A stretch of DNA of 64,000 nt from [Leptolyngbya] sp. JSC-1 (GCA_000733415.1 KL662191.1:4257500-4321499), one strand, 5' to 3'; numbered from the stretch's first letter, positions 32,274 to 41,348 are shown. Program-made: numbers and translations. The notes: generated by a model from the letters alone, not told the origin.

Positions 32274-33671
32274 CTACATCAAACCCATCACGTCTCGATA
32301 GCGGGGTTCTACAGCCTGCATGGTCTGCGAATGGCGCGAAGTTTGCCATTGACTGCGCTCGAACAGTTCCTGCTTCAACTGAACCACATCGATTGTGGTC
32401 ACCTCCCCATTGGCAACGACTTGCTGCCCATCCACCCAGACGCTATCTACTGCTTGGGTCGGTCGCCCCAAAATCAACAGCCCAATCGGATCGGTGCGGG
32501 GCAACAGCGACAGGCTGGTCAAGTTGTAAAGCACCAGATCGGCCTTTTTCCCTACCGTTAAGGTTCCTAATTCGTCAGCCCGGTTGAGGCCAGTGGCTCC
32601 GCCCAACGAGGCCATTTCCACCGCTTGGCGAGGCGTGATCCAGTGGCGGTAGTCAAAATCGGTGATGTTGTGCAGAATTGAGCCAATTTTGATCGCTTCC
32701 AGCAGATCCTGTGAGTCGTTACTGGCCGAACCATCACAGCCAAAGGCCACATTCACCCCCGCCTGCCGATACTTCAGAAGCGGAGCAATCCCACTGCCCA
32801 GCCGCAAGTTGCTGAGGGGATTGTGCACCACCGTCGATTGGGTTTCGGCCAGAATTGCGATATCGGCGTCCTCTAGCCAAACGCAATGAGCCAACGAGGT
32901 ACGAGGGCCGAGGAAGCCAAGCCGCTTTAGATGCTCGACTCCAGAGCAGCCGTATTTTTCCTGGGCCACTAATTGCTGTGCTTTGGTTTCCAGCAGATGG
33001 GCGTGGCGGCAGAGGTTATAGCGGTCGCTCAGCTCAATGCAGCCAGTAAACAGGGCATCGGAGCACAACTGAATGCCGGTCGGAGCCACCAGGATGTTGA
33101 TTCGCTCATTGGGGCGGTGAAACTGCCCGACGCTGGCCTCTACCAGGTCAAGCGTGGCCTGGGTGCTGCGAAAATAGGTTTCGTGGTTCGTCTCGTCTCG
33201 GTCTGGCAGCCCAGCAGTAAAGGCTTCATCCTGAATCAGGGGTGCGACAAAGGCTCGAATTCCAACCTCCTGGTAGGCTCGTACTGCCGCCGCAATGGTT
33301 TCTGTTTCTTTGCCAGGAATCAGCACTAGATGGTCTACGATGCTGGTGCCGCCGGTGAGGAGAGTTTCAACCGCTGTTCCCAAGGCGCTCAGGTAGATCT
33401 GTTCGAGTTCGAGGGGCGTAAAATCGTAGAGTTCGGCCAGCCACAGCTCTAGTGGCACCGGTGGAATCATACCGCGCTGCCACATTTCCGAGGAGTGGGT
33501 ATGGGCATTGACAAACCCAGGCAACAGCAGCTTATTGCGACCATCCACCCGTTTGCCAATCGGTTCTAGGTGATCCGCAATTGCCCGGATCCGATTGGCT
33601 TCGATCTGCACATCAACCGTTGCATAGCCTTGTTCAACCGGAATCAGTACGTTTTGAATGGTGTAGTTCAT
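32274..33671 (-). CDS. Amidohydrolase (TrzA/AtzB/SsnA-like metal-dependent deaminase/hydrolase)
   Basis: A 465-residue TIM-barrel amidohydrolase, cutting C-N bonds in a small heterocycle with a bound metal. Metal ligands: HxH at 57 and 59 (NAHTHS), a His in LCRHAHLLET, a His in SLAHCVWL and the Asp in GCDGSASND; all conserved in the cytosine deaminase/chlorohydrolase subgroup. The N- and C-terminal strands form the extra beta domain. Relatives include guanine deaminase and melamine/atrazine hydrolases; the pattern NPLSNLRLGSGIAPL is typical of the whole subgroup, so the substrate is open. It is divergent from the isochorismatase-like gene and lies near a cupin gene, which hints at a catabolic set for a nitrogen heterocycle. 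Cytoplasmic. Confidence 0.85.
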   Translation of the reverse strand: MNYTIQNVLIPVEQGYATVDVQIEANRIRAIADHLEPIGKRVDGRNKLLLPGFVNAHTHSSEMWQRGMIPPVPLELWLAELYDFTPLELEQIYLSALGTAVETLLTGGTSIVDHLVLIPGKETETIAAAVRAYQEVGIRAFVAPLIQDEAFTAGLPDRDETNHETYFRSTQATLDLVEASVGQFHRPNERINILVAPTGIQLCSDALFTGCIELSDRYNLCRHAHLLETKAQQLVAQEKYGCSGVEHLKRLGFLGPRTSLAHCVWLEDADIAILAETQSTVVHNPLSNLRLGSGIAPLLKYRQAGVNVAFGCDGSASNDSQDLLEAIKIGSILHNITDFDYRHWITPRQAVEMASLGGATGLNRADELGTLTVGKKADLVLYNLTSLSLLPRTDPIGLLILGRPTQAVDSVWVDGQQVVANGEVTTIDVVQLKQELFERSQWQTSRHSQTMQAVEPRYRDVMGLM

Positions 33672-33673
33672 GA

Positions 33674-33719
33674 AGTTTTGAGTTTTGAGTTTAAGTTTTG
33701 AGTTCTGAATTTTGAGTTC
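33674..33719. repeat. Degenerate seven-base array (gttttga type) at the amidohydrolase start
   Basis: Begins three bases upstream of the amidohydrolase ATG (minus strand), so it forms the leader of that gene. Confidence 0.7.
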
Positions 33720-33793
33720 TACAGCAGCTAGCTACAAAACTTCTCTCTAAGACGCTACGCCCCAGCATAAGCACAAGACTGTCCCGAACTGAC

Positions 33794-33857
33794 TAAACTC
33801 AAAACTTAGAACTTAGAATTTAGAACTTAGAACTTGGAACTTAGAACTTAGAACTTA
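33794..33857. repeat. AACTTAG seven-base array
   Basis: About nine units of aacttag, with one aatttag and one aacttgg. Confidence 0.85.
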
Positions 33858-33997
33858 TATCGAGCCGTAGCGTTGACTACTGAAGCAAATAGCTGATGCC
33901 GCAACAGTGGACTTGGCGCAGAATCACAGAACAGAATCACATTACAACCGAAGATTACAACAAAAGAAGATCGATTGAGTACCAGCCTTTTTTACCT

Positions 33998-34765
33998 ATG
34001 AACGTACCCCTAAAACCGCTCGGAGTCCCCCCCAACGCTTGGGCTGTGAATGCCGAGATGGCTGACATCACCCGTCCGCCGCTGCCACCCCGCCCGATTT
34101 TGCTGCCTACCGAAACCAAAACCCTACGGCTCGACTTGGCCAAGGCTGCCCTGATCATCATTGACATGCAGAATGACTTTTGCCATCCCGATGGTTGGCT
34201 GGCCCATATCGGCGTCGATGTCACCCCAGCCCGCGCCCCGATCGATCCGCTCAAAACCCTGCTACCCAAACTGAGAGCCATCGATTTGCCAATTATTTGG
34301 CTCAACTGGGGCAACCGGCCAGATTTGCTCAACATTGGAGCAGGTTTGCGGCATGTCTACAATTCCACGGGTGACGGAGTTGGGTTAGGCGATCCGCTGC
34401 CGAAGAATGGCGCTCCGGTGCTGATCAAAGATAGCTGGGCCGCTGCCGTGGTGGATGAATTGACGATCGAACCCAGCGATATCCGGATTGATAAGTATCG
34501 CATGAGTGGCTTTTGGGACACGCCCCTAGACAGCATTTTGCGCAACCTCGGCAGAACCACACTGTTCTTCGCCGGCGTCAATGCCGATCAGTGCGTGATG
34601 ACGACGCTGCAAGACGCCAACTTTCTCGGCTACGACTGCATCTTACTGAGCGACTGCACCGCCACCACCTCCCCCGACTATTGCCTCAAAGCCACCTTCT
34701 ACAACGTCAACCAATGCTTTGGCTTTGTCAGCCACTCCCAAAACCTAATTCAACAGTTGAATTAA
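33998..34765 (+). CDS. Isochorismatase-like cysteine hydrolase
   Basis: A 255-residue enzyme of the isochorismatase/cysteine hydrolase superfamily. The triad is visible: Asp56 in IIIDMQNDF, Lys in IRIDKYRMSGF and Cys in GVNADQCVMTT. The extended N-terminus, NRPDLLNIG loop and the SGFWDTPLDSILRNLGR block match the RutB/biuret-hydrolase/N-carbamoylsarcosine type, which cut carbamoyl amides of small molecules. The ATG at 33998 (MNVPLKP) is chosen; an in-frame upstream extension to 33896 lies in non-homologous sequence. The cupin gene follows 210 bases later. With the divergent amidohydrolase it could act in breaking down an N-heterocycle. Confidence 0.85.
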   Translation: MNVPLKPLGVPPNAWAVNAEMADITRPPLPPRPILLPTETKTLRLDLAKAALIIIDMQNDFCHPDGWLAHIGVDVTPARAPIDPLKTLLPKLRAIDLPIIWLNWGNRPDLLNIGAGLRHVYNSTGDGVGLGDPLPKNGAPVLIKDSWAAAVVDELTIEPSDIRIDKYRMSGFWDTPLDSILRNLGRTTLFFAGVNADQCVMTTLQDANFLGYDCILLSDCTATTSPDYCLKATFYNVNQCFGFVSHSQNLIQQLN

Positions 34766-34868
34766 ATTTTAAGTTTTAAGTTGAAATACAAAATTCAAGA
34801 TGGTTGTCACCATACCATGGCTCTACCTACAACCTGATTCAGACTTCGCTCACCAGATACCGCCCGCT

Positions 34869-34886
34869 CCCTCAACTCAAAACTCA
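34869..34886. repeat. Short AAAACTC-type array
   Basis: aactcaaaactcaaaact, two and a half units, in the gap between the isochorismatase-like and cupin genes; related to 10850-10876. Confidence 0.7.
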
Positions 34887-34975
34887 AAACTACGTGCTAC
34901 GGTTCCGCTGAGGTCACCGAACGCGCACAGGCTACGCCACCAAAACTCAAAACTTGATTAAACCTGGAGTATGCT

Positions 34976-35428
34976 ATGAACCCCACTTGTATGATTCCGG
35001 TGGTTAAAACACCCAAAGATTATCAGGCTTATCGGATTAGTCCTCACGATACGAATCGGTTAGCGATTGTGTTTGATCCAAATACGGCAAACATCTCGTT
35101 AACGTACTGTGTAGAAATTTTTGATGTGGGCGGCAAAACTCCGCCGAATCGGCACCAGTTGGCGGTGGAAATGTTTTTTGTGCTCAAAGGCGAAGGCTTG
35201 GCTACCTGCGACAGTAAGACAGTCCCGATTCAGGCCGGAGACAGCATTTTGGTACCGGCGACAGGTACCCACGTGATCGAGAATACGGGCAAGAATCGCC
35301 TTTATGCGCTGTGCATCATGGTGCCGAACGAAGACTTTGCCGAACTGATCCGGAGTGGCACTCCGGTGGAGCTAGACGAAGAAGATCTGGCTGTGCTGCG
35401 GCGCTCGGATGGCTTGCTGGCGAAATGA
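34976..35428 (+). CDS. Cupin domain protein
   Basis: A 150-residue single-domain cupin. The two cupin motifs are: motif 1 around PPNRHQLAVEMFFVLKGEGLATC with a His and a Glu ligand, and motif 2 around AGDSILVPATGTHVIENTG with the His ligand. One of the usual His pair in motif 1 is replaced (NRHQ rather than H.H), so metal binding may be altered. Small cupins act as enzymes (dioxygenase, isomerase) or sensors. Position after an isochorismatase-like hydrolase on the same strand suggests a part in the same pathway, but the 210-base gap with an AAAACTC repeat weakens this. No signal peptide. Confidence 0.8.
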   Translation: MNPTCMIPVVKTPKDYQAYRISPHDTNRLAIVFDPNTANISLTYCVEIFDVGGKTPPNRHQLAVEMFFVLKGEGLATCDSKTVPIQAGDSILVPATGTHVIENTGKNRLYALCIMVPNEDFAELIRSGTPVELDEEDLAVLRRSDGLLAK

Positions 35429-35455
35429 ATTTGGGTCATTGGTTATTGATGCAAC

Positions 35456-35474
35456 GTTCAGCAGTTTGCTGAAC
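35456..35474. other. Perfect hairpin downstream of the cupin gene
   Basis: gttcagca-gtt-tgctgaac, an 8-bp stem with a three-base loop 28 bases after the cupin stop. No T-run; possibly an RNA-stabilising or weak termination hairpin. Confidence 0.4.
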
Positions 35475-36051
35475 TCTATAGCCAGAATATGTAGCCTTGC
35501 TTTCGGTTTTGAGAAGAAACAGCTCAAGGCATGATGTCCTGATTACTGTAAACATTAGAATTAGCTTTGTCGCCGACAATCGAATTGCTCTGTGATCTCA
35601 ACCGCTTTGTAATTCCGCAAAATCGGGACTGGATGCCGAGTTTCGGTGGCACCAGCATAGAGGGTGATCGCTAACGTCTCTGCAACACCTATGTGTTGGT
35701 GGGTTGAGTCTCGAAGCTGATGGTGAGAGGCTCCTAGAGCAAAGGCATTGTGGTAAGATTATTGAAAATCATTCCTATTTAGGTCAATCTTCTTACTCAA
35801 TTCAGCTCCACCATGACGCATCAATTTGGCATCACTCCGAGAGAATGTCTGGCGGGTCGAACGGTGGTAGTGTAAACCAATGTTTCGATCCCCCTAAGTC
35901 CCCCTTTTCAAGGGGGACTTTAAGTGTGGGATCTATAGAGATGGTTGCAATTTTCTTTGTTTCATATCTACATCATCATTCTGCTCTCTTATCGGTTCTT
36001 TTGAACTATCGTGTGTTTGTTCTATTTCTTCCCATGTTGCTATCTCACTCG

Positions 36052-36246
36052 CTAAACCCATCCATTTCTCCCACGGCGCTCTTCCTTCAGTAACCCATGT
36101 ACTCGAAAAGGATTGTAATAATCTTGCCTCTCCTCAAGCTGCTGATGTAAATCCTCACTCTCTAAATCTACTCCTGCATAAAATGCCTCTAAGTCTGGGC
36201 GCTGTGACCGCTCAACCCTGCCGTTCAGATGTGGGGAACGAATCCA
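36052..36246 (-). pseudogene. IS481-family transposase, C-terminal remnant
   Basis: Reading from 36246 downward gives about 63 codons containing WIRSPHLNGRVERSQRPDLE and QLEERQDYYNPFRVHGLL, the end of the integrase-type catalytic core of IS481/IS3-like transposases (SPHLNGKVERS is its hallmark). Stops and frame changes lie on both sides, and the DDE residues upstream are not found, so the element is dead. No flanking inverted repeats were located. Confidence 0.7.
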
Positions 36247-36421
36247 CGGGCGTATCGTCAGAACAGGGGAGTTCGCCGGTCGAGGGTAGGTGTTGGAGTT
36301 CGATTGGCAGCATAGGTGGATACTCCACTCGGCAGCTTCAGTATAGGGGATGTAGGGAACCTACTGAGAAGGAGCAATCGCACTGATGAAATATCTCATC
36401 TAACTCACCAAAACCCTAGCT

Positions 36422-36580
36422 TCACTTTTGAGCTATGCAACCGGGAGCAGGATTCTCTGACCCAGCAATGTGATCAGGCAACAACATAGTCGCATCAACA
36501 CCGAACGGACAATCAACCCACCGTTTGTGTTGCCAACCCAATGCAGGCTGATAGTTAATGAACTGTCCCCATGCTCCCGT
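36422..36580 (-). pseudogene. Unassigned coding-like fragment
   Basis: A stop-free minus-strand frame of about 52 codons with a composition like real protein (WGQFINYQPALGWQH, VDCPFGVDAT, HIAGSENPAPGC) but no start codon of ATG type and no recognised family. It probably comes from a gene broken by the same decay that left the transposase scrap. Confidence 0.35.
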
Positions 36581-36689
36581 TCAAGGCAATGAACTAGGAC
36601 GCTGATGGATTTCGTTCGGTTTTGCCCTCCCTGCCGTTTGTTACCTCCAACCGCTTAAAATTGAGGCGCACAAATTTGGTTGGCCGGTT

Positions 36690-38771
36690 ATGGTAACATC
36701 CCCTCCGCAATTTTCGGATATCAGCAATCACTGGGCAGAAATCCCGATTCGTCGGCTAGCATTGCGCAATTTGATCAGCGGCTATCCAGACCAGACCTTT
36801 CGCCCGGATGGTACTATTACCCGCGCCGAATTTGCCGTGCTGATGGCGAATGCCTTTCCCAACGCCAAACCGGTCCGACCGGCAGTGAGCTTTGTCGATG
36901 TACCCAGTAGCTATTGGGCCTATAAGCCTGTGACCTGGGCCTACGAGCGCGGCTTCTTTTCCGGCTATCCAGACGGCACCTTTCAACCCATCCAGCCGAT
37001 TTCGCGGGTGCAGGCGATTATCGTATTAGCGACAGCTCTCGGCCTCCAGCCTGCCAGCAACACCGAAGAAAACCTGAGGACCTATTTTGACGACCAAGCC
37101 CAAATCCCCGACTGGACGCGCTGGGCGGTGGCGGCGGCAGTGGTCTCCGATCGGATGATTGTCAACTATCCGACGGTGCGCTTGCTCCGACCCACCCAAA
37201 ATATTACTCGCGGTGAAGTAGCAGCGATGCTCTGTCGGGTGCTACAAATTGCTGATGCGGTCCCAGCCCAATACGCCACCTGGTATACCGGCATTTATGA
37301 CATCAAGGGCACGGTGACTGTTCCGTTTGAGCGCTGGCGGGGGTCGGGCCGATTGATGCGCGATATTCAGGTGCTGCTCACGCCGTTTCGCCTGTTTCCA
37401 CCGGGCAACTGGGTCAGCGGTCGCTACGATTGGCAAACCGAACAGGCATTGATTCAGTTTTGCGCCTTCTACGGGCTGAACACGATGAATGTCGGCGTGT
37501 TTGACGAGCCGTTTGCCTCGGCGCTGCTGAATGCTGATCCGGTCGAGTTTCTCTTAGCCCAAGCCACGGACCGCCAAAAAGTCTATAACGATTACCTGGC
37601 CAGAGAAGCCGGGTTTGACGCCAGTAAATTAGCCTTTCTGGATCGGGGCTATACCTCGTCGCCATATGCGGGGGATATCGGTCAGTTTCCTGCTCGGCTC
37701 CAGCAAAAGCCCGACGGACGCACCACTGCTTCGTTGGGCGCAACTGCGGTGCAGACCGGCACCAACCAAACCGTTAGTTTCAAAGCATTTCCGGCCCTGG
37801 CTACGATTCCCGCCATCGACGCTAACGGTCTCAGCTTCTTGCATCCAGACATTCAGCAAGCCTGCGTCTGTGTCGGCAGCTTTGTGAATGGCGACATCTG
37901 GACTCGCTGGTTCGGCAAAAATGCCCTCAAACCGGCTCAGCAGTGGAGCGCTACCAAGATCATTCAACTGCTGACGCTAGTCGCCAAAGCCAACGGGAGA
38001 GCGCCTGCTGCCAATATCCGCGATTGCTTGGTGACACCCAGAGGCAGCTTAAACGGCAATGGTTTTTATGATCTGGCGGTCGATCTGGTCAGCTATCGGT
38101 CCTTGGTAGGCAGCTCGAATTCAGTAGCAGCCATGTTCAAGCAATTCTTTACGCCTACTGAACTGGACGGCTGGCTGAAGCAGATGACGGGCAACGGAGC
38201 GCTGGAATTTCGAGGCCGCTATGGAGAAGAACCGCTGCTGTCGGCTCCTAGTCTGGTGCACCAACCGACAAGGCAAACTCTTCTAAATTCGCCCAATATC
38301 AGCCATGTCGGCAATAACTTTGTCTCTACCTATGACCTGACGCGCATGGTGGCCATGTTGGGATGGCATCTGCATTTGCCGGCTGCTACACGGATTCCCA
38401 GCGCCCAGTGGAACAGTTTGGAAACAATTGTGCGGGCAATGGGCACTGATCCGGCACGCTACATCGACGTGGCCATTGAGACTTTGGGGTTAGCGTCTGC
38501 GATCGAAGCGCCTGTGATTATCTCAAAGCTGGGGTTTGGTCGCAGTGAGTCGCGCAACCGCACCGAACTCAGCTATGTGGCTTTCTTTCAGTTCATCGAC
38601 AAACGCCCCCGCCGCAAAGATAAACCGGGCATCCTGCGGACCATCAGCATGGCATTATTGGGAGCACAAGCAGCCGGTGATGCCAATGCCGAAGCTCGCC
38701 AAATCGACGCTCGCATGGCTGCTGAAGTAACCGAAATTATTCGTCGCGTCGTGACCCAAGAATTAGTTTGA
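36690..38771 (+). CDS. SLH-domain protein with serine-hydrolase-like C-terminal half
   Basis: A 693-residue protein. Residues 5-185 hold three SLH (S-layer homology) units (FSDISNHWAEIPIRRL...GYPDQTFRPDGTITRAEFAVLM; the second with GYPDGTFQP; the third more diverged), which bind secondary wall polymer or, in cyanobacteria, peptidoglycan and outer-membrane complexes. Residues 220-285 look like a peptidoglycan-binding-type helical domain. The remaining half carries an SxxK motif (S420-A-T-K423, in QQWSATKIIQLL) and later SSNSVAAMF, the S.N-type motif of beta-lactamase/penicillin-binding folds; a clear KTG was not found. No signal peptide is evident at the N-terminus, which is odd for SLH proteins. 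A wall-associated enzyme or enzyme-like receptor is a reasonable inference; catalysis is unproven. Confidence 0.75.
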   Translation: MVTSPPQFSDISNHWAEIPIRRLALRNLISGYPDQTFRPDGTITRAEFAVLMANAFPNAKPVRPAVSFVDVPSSYWAYKPVTWAYERGFFSGYPDGTFQPIQPISRVQAIIVLATALGLQPASNTEENLRTYFDDQAQIPDWTRWAVAAAVVSDRMIVNYPTVRLLRPTQNITRGEVAAMLCRVLQIADAVPAQYATWYTGIYDIKGTVTVPFERWRGSGRLMRDIQVLLTPFRLFPPGNWVSGRYDWQTEQALIQFCAFYGLNTMNVGVFDEPFASALLNADPVEFLLAQATDRQKVYNDYLAREAGFDASKLAFLDRGYTSSPYAGDIGQFPARLQQKPDGRTTASLGATAVQTGTNQTVSFKAFPALATIPAIDANGLSFLHPDIQQACVCVGSFVNGDIWTRWFGKNALKPAQQWSATKIIQLLTLVAKANGRAPAANIRDCLVTPRGSLNGNGFYDLAVDLVSYRSLVGSSNSVAAMFKQFFTPTELDGWLKQMTGNGALEFRGRYGEEPLLSAPSLVHQPTRQTLLNSPNISHVGNNFVSTYDLTRMVAMLGWHLHLPAATRIPSAQWNSLETIVRAMGTDPARYIDVAIETLGLASAIEAPVIISKLGFGRSESRNRTELSYVAFFQFIDKRPRRKDKPGILRTISMALLGAQAAGDANAEARQIDARMAAEVTEIIRRVVTQELV

Positions 38772-38956
38772 ACGTTGGTTGATGTGATTCAGTAGGGGCG
38801 GTCGCGTAGCGGCGCTTTGCGCCCAGCATTTGCTGATCAATCTGTCTACTTGCGTTCCAGGCTATTGGGCAACTGCTTTGCTCTTATAAGATGGTTTGAA
38901 ATTTAATCTCAATTGTTTCAGTGAGATATCCAGACTGTCCACGATATGTTTTTGTG

Positions 38957-39043
38957 GAAGTCAGCCGTTGCTGCTGAAAAGGCTTTCGTCAGGAGGTGCG
39001 GAAATGACTACTAGCGTTCGTTTCTTGAAAAATCAGGTTTAGT
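38957..39043 (+). pseudogene. Partial copy of the ABC ATPase-permease junction
   Basis: Aligns without gaps to 44658-44744, the end of the ATPase gene and start of the permease gene of the SsuBC-like operon, with about 13 differences in 87 positions by eye. The copy keeps gaaatgactactagcgttcg around the permease ATG but codon 13 is TAG instead of CAG. It is a remnant of a duplicated or lost paralogous operon about 5.7 kb upstream of the intact one. Confidence 0.8.
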
Positions 39044-39449
39044 CCTGGCTCTACTTCTGCTGCGGGACTTGAGTCACACCGATCACTGCTACAGAATCAA
39101 GCCACCTCCTAATCCCTGGGAAATCACCAATCGTTCTCCCCTAATGGTGGACAAAAACTTGTCGGCAAGAAACAACTTTAAAATGAGACATGGACTTCCA
39201 TGTTTAAATTCTTAATATTTCAACATTTAGACCAGGAGGTTTGTCTCCTGTTCAGTTAAGGCAGCTTTAAACCTTCTAAACCGATTTGTACTGGACATTT
39301 TAGTATGTGAAGCCAGATTTCTGGGCGAAAGTGTTGTCCCGCTGATTCAAAAAGTAAGGTATATTGCTGAAGATAGGCACAAATTGATCCAATTTTTGTG
39401 ACTTCAACCTGTCCTGCAATGAATCTTGCCGAGCACATATAAGGTCAAG

Positions 39450-39521
39450 GTTGAAGCCTATCAAATCAAGCCAATTGACCTTGACCAATTCGTTGCTAAA
39501 GTCGGGAGCCTTCTGTCAAAA
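39450..39521 (+). pseudogene. Response regulator receiver-domain fragment
   Basis: Encodes VEAYQIKPIDLDQFVAKV plus a few residues, matching the end of a receiver domain with the conserved KP. No phosphorylated-Asp portion is found upstream. Confidence 0.55.
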
Positions 39522-39630
39522 ACTACACAACCACTTACTATTCCTGATTGGCTGGCAAGACTGGACATGGGTAAAACACCCTGTCGCTGTGAGGGAATAG
39601 GGCAAAGGCGAGCGCTGGAAACGCAATGAA

Positions 39631-39747
39631 ACTGGGTTAGGGCTGACATTAGTGAAAACGCTGACAGAGTATTTAGGAGGGGCTATTCAAGTTGAGTATG
39701 GAGATGGACGAACCTGTTTCACAGTTGAGATTCCTATTGATCGTTAA
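39631..39747 (+). pseudogene. Histidine kinase C-terminal fragment
   Basis: Thirty-eight codons reading TGLGLTLVKTLTEYLGG and FTVEIPID then TAA: the G2 box and last strand of a HATPase domain. It precedes the radical SAM gene by 23 bases, so its old terminus may supply the present leader of that gene. Confidence 0.7.
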
Positions 39748-39770
39748 TCTATAATTTAGTACTACTGTCT

Positions 39771-41348
39771 ATGCGAGTGTTGTTACTGTATCCCCTCTTT
39801 CCTAAATCCTTTTGGTCCTTTGATAAAGCTCTGGAATTGATCGGACGCAAAGTTTCCCTTCCACCGCTCAGTTTGATCACCGTGGCAGCTATCCTGCCTC
39901 AAACCTGGGAATTTCGATTAGTTGATCGCAATGTTGGATATGAAAGTGAAGCAGACTGGTATTGGGCAGACTTGCTGATCATTTCTGGCATGATTGTCCA
40001 GAAAGATGACATGCTGTACTTGATTGAAAAGGCAAAACAGCGAGGCAAGCAAGTTGCGGTTGGCGGTCCCTATGTCACGTCTGTGCCTGAAACCGCCCAA
40101 GAAGCCGGAGCCGATTTCTTGGTGTTGGACGAAGGCGAAATTACCTTACCGTTATTGGTAGAAGCATTGGAGCGAGGCGATACTTCAGGGATATTTCGAG
40201 CGAATGGAGAGAAGCCAGATGTCACCACTACACCTGTTCCTCGATTTGACCTGCTGAACCTCAAAGCATACAGCGATATGTCCGTCCAGTTCTCGCGCGG
40301 TTGCCCTTACCAATGCGAATTTTGCGACATCATTGTGCTGTACGGACGCAAGCCACGCACGAAAACTCCGGCTCAACTTTTAGCAGAGTTACAAACGCTG
40401 TATGACTTAGGCTGGCGGCGATCGATCTTTGTTGTAGACGATAATTTCATTGGGAACAAACGGAATGCTAAACTGCTGCTGCGAGAACTGATCCCCTGGA
40501 TGGCAGAACGCGGTTATCCCTTCAGTCTTTCAACAGAAGCCTCCGTTGATCTGGCACAAGATCAAGAATTATTGGATTTGATGATTGCAGCCAATTTTAC
40601 GGCGGTCTTTTTAGGCATTGAAACCCCAGATACTGATAGTCTGTCATTGACCCAAAAGCACCAAAACACTCGTAATTCTCTGATAGAAGCCGTTCAAACG
40701 ATCAATCAGGCAGGATTACGGGTGATGGCGGGCTTTATCATTGGGTTCGATGGTGAAAAATCAGGCGCAGGCGATCGCATCATTGAGTTTGTGGAAGCGA
40801 CCGCAATTCCACAAGCTCTGTTCAGTATGTTGCAAGCCTTGCCCAACACTGCATTGTCACAGCGTTTGCAAAAAGAAGGACGTTTATTGGAAACGGGGAG
40901 TGAAGCCAATATTCATCAGACGACGTTGATTAATTTTGTCCCAACCCGCCCCTTAGAAGAGATTGCCCATGAATATATCCAGTGTTTTTGGGAGTTGTAT
41001 GAACCCGATCGCTATTTAGCACGGGTCTATCGTCATTTCATCAACATGAAGCCTCGGCCACACAAGCGAAAATTTAAACTGCCAGGATTAGCAGACCTGC
41101 GGGCACTATTCATCATTTGTTGGCGACAAGGGCTGAAGCGCAATACCCGTTGGCAATTTTGGCAGCAGTTATTCTCAATTATTCGCTGCAATCCACGTGT
41201 GTTTGAACATTATTTGACCAATTGTGCTCACTTAGAACATTTTGTAGATTATCGACAGATTGTACGCAATGAAATTGAAAATCAATTAGCTGATTATCTA
41301 CTAACTAACTCAAAAACGTCCGAATTAGTGAGCAATTACTCAACCTAA
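39771..41348 (+). CDS. B12-binding-type radical SAM protein (HpnP-like, DUF4070)
   Basis: A 525-residue radical SAM enzyme. Residues 1-135 form a cobalamin-binding-like Rossmann domain (MRVLLLYPLFPKSFW, LSLITVAAILP, ISGMIVQ); the radical SAM cluster is CPYQCEFC at C178, C182 and C185 (CxxxCxxC), with VDDNFIGN following; and the C-terminal part (about 330-525) resembles DUF4070. The layout matches the hopanoid C2-methylase HpnP and many uncharacterised cyanobacterial relatives; the general similarity does not prove hopanoid methylation. Such enzymes methylate or rearrange unreactive carbons. No hopanoid synthesis genes are nearby. It is followed by MITE-like elements and a response regulator. 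Confidence 0.8.
   Translation: MRVLLLYPLFPKSFWSFDKALELIGRKVSLPPLSLITVAAILPQTWEFRLVDRNVGYESEADWYWADLLIISGMIVQKDDMLYLIEKAKQRGKQVAVGGPYVTSVPETAQEAGADFLVLDEGEITLPLLVEALERGDTSGIFRANGEKPDVTTTPVPRFDLLNLKAYSDMSVQFSRGCPYQCEFCDIIVLYGRKPRTKTPAQLLAELQTLYDLGWRRSIFVVDDNFIGNKRNAKLLLRELIPWMAERGYPFSLSTEASVDLAQDQELLDLMIAANFTAVFLGIETPDTDSLSLTQKHQNTRNSLIEAVQTINQAGLRVMAGFIIGFDGEKSGAGDRIIEFVEATAIPQALFSMLQALPNTALSQRLQKEGRLLETGSEANIHQTTLINFVPTRPLEEIAHEYIQCFWELYEPDRYLARVYRHFINMKPRPHKRKFKLPGLADLRALFIICWRQGLKRNTRWQFWQQLFSIIRCNPRVFEHYLTNCAHLEHFVDYRQIVRNEIENQLADYLLTNSKTSELVSNYST

Larger units (their letters stand above)
33672..33997. other. Divergent intergenic region with two seven-base arrays
   Basis: 325 bases between two divergent genes. 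It holds a degenerate GTTTTGA array and an AACTTAG array, plus about 70 ordinary bases between them. Both promoters must lie among or between the arrays. Confidence 0.5.
35429..36689. other. Decayed region with transposase and unassigned coding scraps
   Basis: About 1.26 kb between the cupin and SLH genes with no intact gene. It contains a perfect short palindrome (35456-35474), a gatccccctaagtccccctt element near 35888, an IS481-type transposase remnant (36052-36246, minus) and a coding-like stretch (36422-36580, minus). An open frame at 35704-36093 on the plus strand matches nothing and is not called. Confidence 0.6.
38772..39770. other. Decayed region with transporter and two-component scraps
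   Basis: About 1 kb without an intact gene. It holds a copied transporter junction (38957-39043), a receiver-domain scrap (39450-39521) and a histidine-kinase tail (39631-39747). The stretch 39050-39425 is unexplained. Confidence 0.6.

Noticed and set aside
32189..32587. Plus-strand 132-residue frame after ybjQ
   Set aside because: It runs through a strong terminator and antisense to the amidohydrolase; a shadow frame.
35704..36093. Plus-strand 129-residue frame
   Set aside because: Overlaps the transposase remnant region, contains a common intergenic palindrome in frame and has no family resemblance.
39771..41348. Definite hopanoid methylase HpnP
   Set aside because: Layout agrees but many B12 radical SAM proteins share it and no hopanoid gene is nearby, so only an HpnP-like call is made.
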